This document shows positions 1 through 12,215 of a stretch of DNA of 52,456 bases, one piece after another; within the stretch, counting starts at the first letter, position 1, and each line of letters starts with the position of its first letter. Source of the stretch: Emiliania huxleyi CCMP1516 (Eukaryota > Haptophyta > Isochrysidales > Noelaerhabdaceae); NCBI RefSeq assembly GCF_000372725.1, contig NW_005201349.1:358984-411439 (forward strand), given 5' to 3'. A program made the position numbers and the translations under genes. The notes beneath the pieces are model-generated. The model was not told the origin of the DNA and made no database searches. It worked only from the letters and a program-made list of their open reading frames with translations.

Positions 1-33
1 GCGTCGCCGCAGGGGACGGCTTCGTAGACGGTG

Positions 34-1263
34 ATGGTGGAGGCGGAGGCGGCGGCGGTGGTGGAGGAGGAGGAGGAGGAGGCGGCGGCGGCGGCGGCGG
101 CGGCGGTGGAGGAGGAGGAGGCGCCGGCGGCGGCGGCGGCGGAGGAGGCAGAGGCGCCGGCGGAGGAGGAGGTGGCGGAGGAGGAGGAAGAGGCGGCAGC
201 GGCGGCGCCGACAGCGGCGGCGGCAGTGGAGGAGCAGGAGGCGGCGGTGGCGGAGGAAGAGGAGGAGGGGGGGGGGGCTGGGGAGGCGGCGGCGGAGCCC
301 GCAGCAGCGACGGGGAAGGAGGAGAGCGAGGTGGAGGCGGCGGAGCGCAGGCGCGAGCTCGAGCGAAAGAAGCGCAAGATGGAGAAGGAACAGGCTAGGC
401 TCGAGCAGCTGCACGCTTTACTCGTGGGCGGTGTGGCGGACGCGGCGGCACGGCGGGCGGCCGACGACCCGACTCAGGCGGTGGGCCGCGCGACCAGCGG
501 CCTGCTGATGCTGGGTCACTCGCCGAAGCTGAGCTACGACGGCGCGACGCACCTCCAGGTCGTCGGGTGCGACACGCTGGTGACCGTACCGGGGGAGAGT
601 GACCTCGCGACCCGCTCGACGCTCGCGCAGCGTGCGCGCAAGGTTTGCCAGGGCCTCAAACGGCCCGAGCTACTCCGCTTTGACGACGAGGTGGCGTGCG
701 TCAACCACCACATGGACCCGCCGGTGGACAAGGAGAGGGGTGACGCACCGCACCAGTACGGCTTCACGCGGCAGGCGACGGCCATTTTCGAGCACGCCGA
801 CAAGCTAATCCGCGAGAGGCGCCCGCACGGCATCGTCGCGGCCTTCGGCACGTTTGCTGGTGGCGTGCTGCACGCGGCGCGCGCGCACACGTCCGCCGAT
901 GGACCGGCCGAATTTGCTGAGCGCGCGTACCGCGCGTGCGCTCGGAAAATCTGCCGGCTGCCGTCCGACTTGTGCGTCCTCACGCCATTGGACGTGCGGT
1001 TCGGCGAAGGGCGCGGCGTGCGCTTGCTCGTCGTCACTCAGGCCGGTCACCTCTCGCAGGGTGGCGCGTGCGCCGGGATCATCAAATGCCTCCGCGCCGG
1101 CGCGGACGAGCTCCTCAACGGTCCCGGTTCCGCCGCGGAGGTGCCGCCCTTGGTGGCGTTTGCCTTTGGCGGGCGTGTGCGGCAGCACAACGAGCAGGTG
1201 GTGCAGGCGCTCCGCTGGGAGGAGGACAACGAGAAGGACGATGAGGACGATGAGGGCGAGTGA
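34..1263 (+). CDS. Uncharacterised acidic protein with Glu/Ala-rich N-terminus
   Basis: Open frame of 409 residues from the ATG at 34; an in-frame stop lies at 25-27, so the frame is closed upstream unless an exon is missing. The first ~100 residues are almost pure Glu and Ala, encoded by GAG and GCG runs. A charged helix (ERRRELERKKRKMEKEQ) follows, then about 280 residues of balanced composition with no stop, then an acidic Glu/Asp tail. I do not recognise the family and see no catalytic motif, signal peptide or membrane segment. Frames on the other strand here are shadows. The alanine/glutamate run may be a translated trinucleotide repeat, and the real protein could start further in. Sure that it codes, unsure what it does. 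Confidence 0.6.
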   Translation: MVEAEAAAVVEEEEEEAAAAAAAAVEEEEAPAAAAAEEAEAPAEEEVAEEEEEAAAAAPTAAAAVEEQEAAVAEEEEEGGGAGEAAAEPAAATGKEESEVEAAERRRELERKKRKMEKEQARLEQLHALLVGGVADAAARRAADDPTQAVGRATSGLLMLGHSPKLSYDGATHLQVVGCDTLVTVPGESDLATRSTLAQRARKVCQGLKRPELLRFDDEVACVNHHMDPPVDKERGDAPHQYGFTRQATAIFEHADKLIRERRPHGIVAAFGTFAGGVLHAARAHTSADGPAEFAERAYRACARKICRLPSDLCVLTPLDVRFGEGRGVRLLVVTQAGHLSQGGACAGIIKCLRAGADELLNGPGSAAEVPPLVAFAFGGRVRQHNEQVVQALRWEEDNEKDDEDDEGE

Positions 1264-2162
1264 ATTCGATGATGGTCGCAAGTAAAAGACGATGGATGGC
1301 AAGGTGCGCCGAGCAGGCTGGAGCTTGGGGAGCTCGAGGCGCTCGCAAGGGTCGGACCACACATCGCGGCATTTGAACCGAACTGCTGATGTATGTTAAA
1401 CACCCTAGTGATGTTGATGGAGAGTACATGGACATTGATTCGGGTCCGCCAGATTATTTTATGTCGTCGCTTGTCCCAGTGAGCGAGTGTGTCGACACGC
1501 TGTCGTCGTTGCAGCGCGCCATTGGATTGCGCATTCCGGGTATTCTTCTTTTCAGATTTCACGTCGCAGAGGGGTGAAACGTTTCACGCAGGAGCGAGGA
1601 GGCCGCCGCGCACAGAGACTGCCGGGGCGACCTTTGGGCGCCGCGAAACCCGCTGCTCGAGCCGTGGCGTGCGGCTGCGCGCGCACCTTGCGCGGGTCGG
1701 GTCTGTCACGCAGCAGGTCGGGTCTGTCACGCGCCACAAGCGGCGCGCAGTAGCTGGCGACGGCGGCGCCGCCGCCGGCGCTTCTGCCACCGGCGGCGGC
1801 GCCTCTGCCGCCACCGGCACCGGCGTCGCCTCTGCCGCCAGCGCGCGCTGCCGGCTCAGCAGCTGGCTGAGGCGGAGCAGGGCTTCCCTCCCGGCCAGGG
1901 GGCCCTCCCGTGCCGACGGCTGTACCGCGCAGAGGCGGCAGAGGCTCGGACCGGCGCTGGAGGAGGGCTTGGGGGAGTCTCCGGCTGCGGCGGCAGCAGC
2001 GGCGACACGGTGCCCATCCTCCTTGGGAGGGCGCTGCTCCCCGCGAGGCGGGAAAGACTGCACCAGCACCAGTGCTCAACGTTGCGGAGTAGTAACACTG
2101 TTCCGTTACCGTGAGCGGCCGGCGGCCGGCGGCGGCCGGTGCGGCACGCGGAGCACTCCGTG
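1264..2162. other. GC-rich stretch, no secure gene
   Basis: Several open frames overlap on both strands because the region is GC-rich and poor in stops. The most protein-like is on the minus strand around 1750-1950 (ALLRLSQLLSRQRALAAEA, a leucine-zipper-like stretch followed by Ala/Pro). A 14-bp direct repeat (GTGACAGACCCGAC on the minus strand, near 1707-1733) recalls the intron-edge repeats seen elsewhere. No gene model could be closed. Confidence 0.3.
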
Positions 2163-2289
2163 AGCAGTGACGGGTGCGGACGAGCGAATGAGAGGTCCCT
2201 TTCGGTGAGAGATAGACAGCCCTAGTCTCTAATAACACATCTCCCACAGATAGCGACCTCTCATTCGCTCATCCGCGCCCGTCACTGCT
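2163..2289. repeat. Near-perfect 35-bp inverted repeat (fold-back element)
   Basis: The left arm 2163-2197 and right arm 2255-2289 are reverse complements over 35 bp with 2 mismatches, separated by a 57-bp loop. Weaker complementarity continues outward for at least 30 bp on each side. No open frame of note is inside. This is the shape of a MITE-like fold-back element or a long transcribed hairpin; no target-site duplication was identified. Confidence 0.7.
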
Positions 2290-2919
2290 AGTCGGGGCAC
2301 TCCCGGCGTGCGGCCCGGTCCCGGTCGTCACTCCGGTTGCTCGTGTTCACAGCGTCAGAACTCAGCTCCGCTAGGATTCAGTGTCTGAGACTTGGGCATC
2401 TTACACAACCTTTGTAGTAGAGCACAATGGCACCCTTGGATCAAGTGGATCACTTCATTACTACACCGTACTACCGACCCCCGTTTTCGGCCGCCGCGGC
2501 CGGAGAGCACCCCCGTCGCCCCGCCCGGGGGCCCGTCGACCCCCCAGGTGTCGAGGTTCGCCGAGCGCGGCGCAGGTTGAGGGAAGCCGCCACCGACGAG
2601 CGCGTTGGACTTTTCACTCCGGACAAAGACGGGCACACAGCGGACGGTGCGGGGCGTGTGCCCGTCATGTAGCGCGGCGAGGCGCGGGACCGTCTGTGGC
2701 GAAGTGGGTCGCGTCCCTCGATTTCGTTCAACCTCCAGCACCCACACCCTTTACAGCCGACGAGCGACGAACGACGTGGCACGTGCGGGAGACAAGAGAC
2801 TAGAGCACACGGCACCTTCACCATGTGTGGCTCACTGCACCGCCGAGACAGAGCGGGGGCGGCACAACCACAAGTCGTACACGCGCACAGCCGTGGTGTT
2901 TACACTGTGTCGCACAGAG
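2290..2919. other. Intergenic, nothing secure
   Basis: A plus-strand frame from the ATG at 2427 and a minus-strand frame across 2355-2747 are open, but neither shows a recognisable domain. The stretch lies just downstream of the stop codon of the minus-strand Rossmann gene that ends at 2920. Confidence 0.3.
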
Positions 2920-5899
<2,980 letters not shown>

Positions 5900-5949
5900 T
5901 CGGCAGCGATCGCACCGCCACCGAATCCTCCAAGATTTGGCGGGCAGGA

Positions 5950-6165
5950 ATCGGCCCAGCGCTGCCCCGCGACAAACGCGTGGGAGGCGGTGGTGCCGAT
6001 GGCAGAGGCGCGGATATATCACGCCGTGGCGGTGCTCGATGGCAAGCTGTACGCGGTGGGCGGACAGGATGCCGGCCACAACTTACTCAGCTCGGTGGAG
6101 CGGTACGACCCGGCGCTGGATGCGTGGGAGGCGCTGGCGCCGATGGCGGCGGTGCGAACGAATGG
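5950..6165 (+). pseudogene. Kelch-repeat gene remnant
   Basis: The translation shows the end of one Kelch blade (NAWEAVVPMAEAR), one full blade (IYHAVAVLDGKLYAVGG, then SSVERYDPALDAWEAL) and the first residues of a third (APMAAVR), after which the frame soon stops. A Kelch propeller needs five to seven blades, so this is a fragment. It lies head to head with the Rossmann gene, whose ATG is at 5899. No start codon or promoter motif is evident. Downstream, 6190-6344 is T-rich and A-rich with no coding signal. Confidence 0.6.
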
Positions 6166-6344
6166 GTGGCTTCGCTGCCTTGATGTAGATGTAGTCACGC
6201 CGTTGCAAGAGGAGGTGCGAGGGTGCTGGGTGGGCTTTGTGGTTGAGCTCAAGGAAATGTTTGCTTTTTTTCTAATATCTAAAGAAAGAAAGAAAGAAAA
6301 CAAACGAGCACACGCACTCTTCTCTCTCTCACCGCCACACAGAA

Positions 6345-7461
6345 TCAGCTCTCGCTCTCCTTACCCCTGACGCCCCCACCAAGCTCCCGCTCTCCCGCCA
6401 CCAGCGACAACTCGACGAGCGGGTCCGCCTTGAGCGAGCCCGCGCCACCGCCCAGCAGCATGCTCGCGCAGCGGCTGCTGGCACGGCCGCGCTGCTGCGC
6501 GTACAGCTTCATCGCGGACAAGACCCACGGCGTCTCGACGCCAGCCTTGAAGGCGCAGTCGTGCCCTGCATCCGCAAACGGCCTGCGCGCGCCGTCCTCG
6601 GCGCAGGCCGCCGTTGAGAACTGTACAAAGAAGGCCGGGTGCTGCGAGCCTGTGGCGCCGCCGCCGAGCGCCCCCTTGAAGCAGCCGCGCTCGTGCTGTG
6701 CGGTCAGCGGCGCCGGCCAGAAGGCGCCGTCGTTGGTGGCGGTGGTCAGCAGCAGCGGGGAGCGCGAGGAGACGGTACGCAAGTCGTGCTCCTAGAAGCC
6801 GAAGCGCTGTGATCAGAGACAAGGCGGGTGACCGCTCGCCTCCTCCGCAATGGTGCTCCTCCCACGTGGACGGCCAGGGAGGAGGGCCGAGTGGGCCGCA
6901 GATGCCCGGGTGCTGCGTGACGACGAGCCGGACGCCGACCTCGTGCGCAGCAGGCACGCGGACACCCGCCATGACTGCGCAGGTGCCGCCCATGCTGTGG
7001 CCCGCGAGGACGACGCTGCCCATGTCGACCCGCCCGTGCAGTGGCGAGCTCGCGTTCGAGGCGGCCGCGGAGGCATAGTCGAGTGCCCGGAGAATGTACT
7101 CACCATTGGTGTTGAGCGTGAGAGGGCGAGTGTCGCCGGACGGGCTCTCAATGTACGGAAAGGCGACGACAAAGCCGTGCGATGAGTAGAGCTCGAGGAC
7201 GGGCAAGTACATCTCGATCTTTGCCGTGGCGCCGTGCATGAACACGAGGAGAGGGAAGGCGCGATGCGCCGTGGGGTGCAGCACCACGATAGGGCGGTGC
7301 ATCCAAGTCGCGTTGAGTCGGACGGGCGAGCCAAACGGGCCTGGGCGAGTGCTGTTGAACGGCGGATGCCCGTCCGCACGCGGGCTGCAGTCTGGCCACT
7401 CGGTGGCGGCGGCCGCTGCAGCGGCGAGGAGGGTGGCGAGGAGAGACGTGCGCGCGAGCAT
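6345..7461 (-). CDS. Secreted alpha/beta hydrolase (chlorophyllase / PET-hydrolase-like fold)
   Basis: Two exons: 7461-6859 and 6791-6345, giving 349 residues. The leader LARTSLLATLLAAAAAAAT is a signal peptide. LLVFMHGATAKIEMY is the oxyanion-hole strand (HG), GHSMGGTCAVMAG the nucleophile elbow (catalytic Ser), TTATNDGAFWP supplies the likely Asp, and FADAGHDCA the likely His. This order is that of chlorophyllase- and dienelactone-hydrolase-like enzymes acting on esters; the substrate is unknown. The 67-nt intron has to be cut as GAG|GAGCACC...CTAG|GAGCACG to keep frame, a GA-AG intron flanked by a GAGCAC repeat. The start was chosen because it begins the signal peptide. Confidence 0.8.
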
Positions 7462-7496
7462 GAACCGAGTGAGCGGCCGAGAAGTCCGTTGGGAAA

Positions 7497-7506
7497 AAGA
7501 ATTCTT
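7497..7506. promoter_or_regulatory. AAGAATTCTT motif upstream of the hydrolase gene
   Basis: The palindrome lies 36-45 bp upstream of the ATG at 7461 (minus strand). It also faces the plus-strand frame beginning near 7531, so it could serve both. The same kind of motif recurs before several other genes in the window. Confidence 0.45.
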
Positions 7507-7530
7507 GTCGGACAGGAAAAAGAAATCCCG

Positions 7531-8119
7531 CGGCACGCCCCCTTCTTCGACGGGTTCATCGGATTGCTGTGTGGCTGCCTGCACGACCCGACCAACACGC
7601 AGATCCTGTCGGCCTCGCTCCACCCGGCGCACCTGGTCCGCTTCCTGCAGGAGGAGACGGAGTCGGCGGGCGATTCGCCGAGCGGCGCGAAAACCGCCGC
7701 AGTCCTCCTCCCCGACCCGTCGGAGCTGCCAATCGTCAACATGGACTATGCGCTCTCGGCCCCGCTCCCGAGGGAGGAGTGGGCCGGCGCCATCGCATTC
7801 TTCTCTCGCGGCCAGCCCGCGTCGCCAAGCTCCACGGCGCGCTCGGTCGACGGAGATGGCGGCCATCTGCTGAAGGCTGGCGAGATGGCGCGGCTGGCGG
7901 CGCTGCAAGATCCGTTGCAGCCTACTGATGAGGAGCTGCTCGCGAAGCTAGCTGATGGCCACCTCCTCAAGGCTGGCGAGATCATGGCGCGGCTGAAAGC
8001 GCTCGAGGAGACAACCATCTGCCGAAGCGGAGCCGGAATTGCTCGCAAAGCTCGCTGACGGTCACCTGCTAAAGGCCAGTGAGATGGCGCGGCTGGAGGC
8101 GCTCGAGCCGGAGGAGTGA
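7531..8119 (+). CDS. Hypothetical protein with three repeats of an ELLAKLADGHLLKAGEMARL unit; one frameshift
   Basis: The frame reads FFDGFIGLLCGCLHDP, then about 80 residues, then three ~30-residue repeats built on LLAKLADGHLLKAGEMARLxALE. The first two repeats are in one frame and the third is in another: an extra A near 8011 (after the codons for ALEE) breaks the frame, and removing it restores the third repeat and a natural TGA at 8117-8119. The start is not resolved: no ATG precedes FFDGF in frame close by, and an ATG at 7741 (MDYALSAP) is possible. I do not recognise the family. The repeats look like amphipathic helices. A minus-strand frame (MECDERAIERAFEGSELP, ATG near 8231) overlaps the 3' side and is the rival interpretation. 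Confidence 0.4.
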
Positions 8120-8775
8120 CGCGACGTTGCTGGGCGGGAGGCGTCGATTTATAATCCCGTAGGATTGTAATGTGGATAGGTAATTCCGACCCCTCGAAAG
8201 CGCGCTCAATCGCTCGCTCATCGCACTCCATTTCCCGAGCCGCACCTTGCCGCGCTGCGGGCCTCCCGCCGCCGGCCATCGCGGGACCGCCGCCCGCCGC
8301 CACCCCCCTCCCCTAGCCCCTCCCCCACCCCCCACCCCCGCGCCGACGCGCTGCGAAAACGAATTTTCTTGCAGAATTTTGCGCCAACTGCCCACAAAGA
8401 ATTTTACGACGCAGCTCACGACACTGGCGGGGCATGGGACTGGCGCGTAGCGTGCTAGCGTCAAGCGTGTAGCCTGTAGCTGAAGCTCTCTCAGAAAGTT
8501 AGAACATTCGTTGGATCCAACGTGTTCAAGCTGTTACGCGATCCTCTTACGTTACCGCCTACTCCGCGCGTTTTTTAGTAACTATACCCGCGGTGAACAC
8601 GCGGTAAACGCAACCTGCACAGCCACACGCATCGACGTACCCACCTACAGCCGTAACCCGTAGGCAGACAGACACCACTTCGACTAGAAAGGAGCGCTCC
8701 TCCATGCATACAGCATAGACCGCATATAGACTGCCAAACCACAGCCGAGCCGAGCCTCGGTCTACGCCCATTTGC
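8120..8775. other. Intergenic with AAAATTCT motifs; 3' flank of the BTB/NTase gene
   Basis: Three AAAATTCT-like motifs (minus-strand reading) lie between 8357 and 8408, upstream of the possible minus-strand ATG near 8231. The stretch 8464-8775 follows the stop codon of the gene at 8776 and shows no coding signal. Confidence 0.35.
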
Positions 8776-10935
8776 TCACGCGCGGACCACCTTCTTGACG
8801 TCATATGCGTCAGCGAAGAAGTCGCGATCGGTCGGGTGGAACGAGCCCACCAGCTGGCGCCCCGCGTCATGCGTCACATATTCGATGAAGCGCGGGACGC
8901 TCGGGGTGAAAGTCTTCGTCGCCCGCATATGAGCAAGCTCATACGTTCGATCTGCATCGCCGGCAGAAGCATGCCAGTTCAACCCGAAAATATCACGCTG
9001 CAGCGCCTCGAGCCACAGATCCATCGAAACCGAGCGGGCCTCGCCGCCAGCGTCGAGGATAACACTAAGATCATTGCGCGACGCGACGCACGGGACCGGC
9101 TCGTTACGCTCGATCGCGCCGTCGATGAAGATGCACACCGTGCCGTAAGGGTGATATCCGTACTTGACCTTGGCCGTGTAGCCGGAGTAATCCGAGACAT
9201 GCGGGTCGGAGATGGCCGAGAGGGCAATGCTCGCTCGCATGCTGCGGTGGTCGTTCCAATTGTAACGGCACTTGTCCATCGGATGCACCCTCACCACCTC
9301 GGGCTGGTCATGCTCACCATCTCTCCTGTTCATATTGAAGGCAGAGCGGCTATCAGTCAGGCGCTCAAGCAGCAGCAGCTTTGCGACGCCATGCACGTCG
9401 CCAATGTTGCGGTCGAAGAGGTCGAGAGGCACACGCGAAGAGTCGAAGCCGGGTACGCACACGGCGAAGCCCCGCGCGCTGTACTTGAATAGGCGCGACT
9501 CGTAAGTAAGCGACTGGCGCGATTCGTCAGCGACGTTCACCATGCCGTTGATGGCACGGCGAGCGCGCGAAGAGGCCCAGACTCGCTCGCCGTCATAAGC
9601 GACACAGCAAGCGTCGACATCGAAGCCAGCGAGCACCTCGGCTGGGGACTGGTAAATGCGTAGCACAACCTGTATGACCCGCGGCATCCTGTGATTGGTA
9701 AGGCGATCCTGGATGAACGTCACAGCAAGCTTTGTGCGCACGACAGTGGTGTCTCCGCCCACGGCTCGGAGGTGATCGTAGAGATCCTGAATCCGCTGCG
9801 TCGCAGCCGCCTCGCTCAGGCCAATCAAGAAGATGTCGATGTCGCTGTCATTGAAATTCATACCCTGCAGGTATTTAGAGCGTTGTCTGCGCAGCACATC
9901 TGCAGCAGGTGTGTCGCCTGCGTGCGAGAACAATAGCGAGGCGAGCACGGAGCCGCCGGCAACGACCATGTTGGACATGTCGAAGCCATCCAGCCGCTGC
10001 GACGTCATATGCGAGAACGTCTCACGAAACGTGGCAAGGTCGCTACAAACGGAGCGGGCGACAGCGCGTCGCTCGTCGAGCTTCGCCCACTGCCGCATAG
10101 ACAGCAGCGCAACGGTGCCTTCATCTGGCCGATAACCAGGTTGAGGGTAGAGGAGGGTGCCATGCTTGAGGCGGTGCTCGCCGTGCAGCATCATGTGGCC
10201 TGAGAGCTGCTGCCAAGACTCGTCGTGGGCTGGGCGAAAGCTGTCGAGGTTTGCAAAGACGTCGACGAGGTCCAGGTGCGGTGCGAGGAGCCTCGGGTGC
10301 TTGGGTTCCTGGGCGAAGAGGCGGCGCAGCTCCGTCTCGCGCTCCCGCATGGCCACGTTGAGGGCGCCGAGCTCGCGCTCGAAGCGGCCGCGGCCAAAGA
10401 TCTCGAGCAAGGCCGTGAACTGGTAGAAGTCTGCCTCGGCGAGCAGCTCGCGCCGGGCGGCCTCCGTCTCAGGCAGCATAATCTCGCCCGTGCGAAGGAA
10501 GTTGAGAATGTGGTGGAAATTGCGGCCGTCGCGGTCGATGAACGTATAGCCATCCTCGTCGGTCGCGATCTGGTGCCTTCCAGAGAACATCGTGGCTAGC
10601 ATGGACTCGCGTGCGCACAGCGTGGTGCGAGAGGTCGTGAAGCGGTGGCCGCCGATGTCTAGCTTTACGCGCTCGCCGAGTGAACCTGCTTGCTGCTCCA
10701 TCATCGCAATCTCGTCTTGAAGCGCTTGCGCCTGCTCCTCGAGCGACTCCCGTTCGCTGGAAACCTCGCTCTTCGCCTCCGCATTTGCGACTTGCAGCCC
10801 CGAAAGGAGCGTCTCGATCTGCTGCCGTGCGTGATCAATGCTTTCGAGCAGCGAGGCGACTTTCTCCGTCGCGACCACCCGCCGCGCTCGCTTCATCGCG
10901 ATGGCGCCACCACTCTCGCCCGCGCGCTCGCTCAT
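8776..10935 (-). CDS. KCTD-type BTB (T1) domain fused to a nucleotidyltransferase-like domain
   Basis: Single exon, 719 residues. Residues ~20-85 form a coiled coil. Residues ~88-185 are a BTB_2/T1 domain (VKLDIGGHRFTTSRTTL, YTFIDRDGRNFHHILNFLRTG, ADFYQF). Residues ~310-500 carry AGGSVLASLL (GGS at 327-329), then FNDSDIDIFL (D363, D365, D367), then IQVVLRIYQ and GFDVDACC (D439, D441). G-G-S followed by D-x-D and a later Asp is the nucleotidyltransferase-fold signature, so a catalytic or former NTase domain is likely. The remainder is unassigned. BTB_2 proteins normally oligomerise or recruit cullin-3, so this may bring an NTase-like enzyme to a ubiquitin ligase or build an oligomer; that is inference. 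The ATG at 10935 was chosen because it lies downstream of the promoter-like motif. Confidence 0.85.
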   Translation of the reverse strand: MSERAGESGGAIAMKRARRVVATEKVASLLESIDHARQQIETLLSGLQVANAEAKSEVSSERESLEEQAQALQDEIAMMEQQAGSLGERVKLDIGGHRFTTSRTTLCARESMLATMFSGRHQIATDEDGYTFIDRDGRNFHHILNFLRTGEIMLPETEAARRELLAEADFYQFTALLEIFGRGRFERELGALNVAMRERETELRRLFAQEPKHPRLLAPHLDLVDVFANLDSFRPAHDESWQQLSGHMMLHGEHRLKHGTLLYPQPGYRPDEGTVALLSMRQWAKLDERRAVARSVCSDLATFRETFSHMTSQRLDGFDMSNMVVAGGSVLASLLFSHAGDTPAADVLRRQRSKYLQGMNFNDSDIDIFLIGLSEAAATQRIQDLYDHLRAVGGDTTVVRTKLAVTFIQDRLTNHRMPRVIQVVLRIYQSPAEVLAGFDVDACCVAYDGERVWASSRARRAINGMVNVADESRQSLTYESRLFKYSARGFAVCVPGFDSSRVPLDLFDRNIGDVHGVAKLLLLERLTDSRSAFNMNRRDGEHDQPEVVRVHPMDKCRYNWNDHRSMRASIALSAISDPHVSDYSGYTAKVKYGYHPYGTVCIFIDGAIERNEPVPCVASRNDLSVILDAGGEARSVSMDLWLEALQRDIFGLNWHASAGDADRTYELAHMRATKTFTPSVPRFIEYVTHDAGRQLVGSFHPTDRDFFADAYDVKKVVRA

Positions 10936-11902
10936 CACGGCGAGCCTTTCGCGGGCAAAAGGGGGATAAACTGGCGCGCACGGCAACCGGGACTTACAGG
11001 GGGCCCGGGCTGGGGGCGCGACACGAGGGAGAATTTTACAAGAATTCTTAACCCTGAGTAGTTTCACGTGTCATACTGTGCCGGCTACCCAATCCAGCGT
11101 TAGATAGCCGCTCCGCGGCACATCGTTGGGCCGGTTCGATGTTCTGAGCATGCCGTGTGATTTTGGTACGATGTTTCTGGACTAAATCGTTCATAATTAT
11201 CGAAATACGTACGTCCCGGAGCTAGCTTCAGCGCCACACCACTACGTTGCGGCCACGGGTCGCTACCACCGCCGAGCTGGCGCCTCCCGATGGCCGCCGA
11301 GTGTCGTGCGCCATCCGCATGTGTCCTCGTCACGCCTCAGCGCCGCGTGCAAAGGGCGGCGGCCTCGAGCGAGCAGCACTCGGTCGTCGCACCACAACAC
11401 ACCAGAAGAGCCGGCGGACCGCAACACACCAGAAGAGTGGGGAGGCTCGTCCGCCATGCCGACTGTCCATCAACCATCTATGAGAGCAGAGCAGAGCTTG
11501 CGACTCACGGTCTACAGCCTGACATGTTAGTTCCGCCCATGGCGTGTCTGACTCCGAGGCGGTGCGGTGTGCCATCCATTGCCTCGCCCTCTGATGCCGC
11601 CGATGGCTTGCCTCGCCATCTCGTAGCGGACAGGGCGTGCACTGCCTCCGTAGGCGATAGCCGGCAGCGATTGCGTACGCAGAGTGTACATCAACCGGCG
11701 CTGTGTGGCAGATCGGCCACAAGTTCGGCCACCGTGGCGTGCACTGCTGTGCGGTGGCTCTCGGGGCTGCGGGGCGAGACACACGCAAGACCCGCTATCA
11801 GCCACTCCCTCTGGTCCTTCATTCACAGCAGCTGCAAAATGTGCATGGCAACACGTACTTACAACTGCAGGTGCCAATTACTCTTCTACGGCACCCCTCC
11901 CC
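10936..11902. other. Intergenic, no recognisable gene
   Basis: After the promoter-like motif at 11031-11050 there is about 850 bp in which frames are open on both strands but without domains. A 23-bp near-repeat (CAACACACCAGAAGAG units) lies at 11395-11440. Confidence 0.4.
11031..11050. promoter_or_regulatory. GAATTTTACAAGAATTCTTA motif upstream of the BTB/NTase gene
   Basis: On the minus strand this reads TAAGAATTCTTGTAAAATTC, about 95-115 bp upstream of the ATG at 10935. It combines both forms of the motif (AAGAATTCTT and AAAATTC) found before other genes here. Confidence 0.5.
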
Positions 11903-12215
11903 CGTAGATAGGCGCCCACACGTGTAGCCGCGTATGTGAACATCCCTCTGTGCACGTGCCAGCGCGAGTCGCCTTCGCCGACGGGCCGTTTCACGCGCTC
12001 ACACGCCCGCCTATGTTGGCCAAGATAGGCGGCTGCACGTGTGGCGCGAGTACCGCTATACGCGTCTGCACGTGTGGCCGCGTATCTTGGCTAAGATACG
12101 CGCCGGCACAGAATGACACGTATCAGCCCCGCCGCGAGCTCGATGCGCGGCAGCGGGTGAGGGCGGCTATTCTCCCCCGAGGCAGGCAAGGATACACAGT
12201 CCCTCGTGTCGCGCG
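11903..12215. repeat. Dispersed repeat, copy 1 (CACGTG-rich, with palindromes)
   Basis: This block recurs in pieces at 37605-38165. It contains hairpin-prone palindromes (CCTATGTTGGCCAAGATAGG and GTATCTTGGCTAAGATAC), several CACGTG sites, and an end region reading GAGGGCGGCTATTCTCCCCC. Relative to the other copy, 11903-12005 is inverted and 12010-12200 is direct. No open frame of note. Confidence 0.8.

Noticed and set aside
1552..2247. 231-codon minus-strand frame
   Set aside because: GC-rich, low complexity, crosses the inverted repeat, no domain.
8120..8303. Minus-strand ORF starting MECDERAIERAFEGSELP
   Set aside because: Attractive N-terminus with promoter-like motifs upstream, but the continuation becomes Pro/Ser-rich shadow of the plus-strand repeats; kept only as a rival to the plus-strand model.
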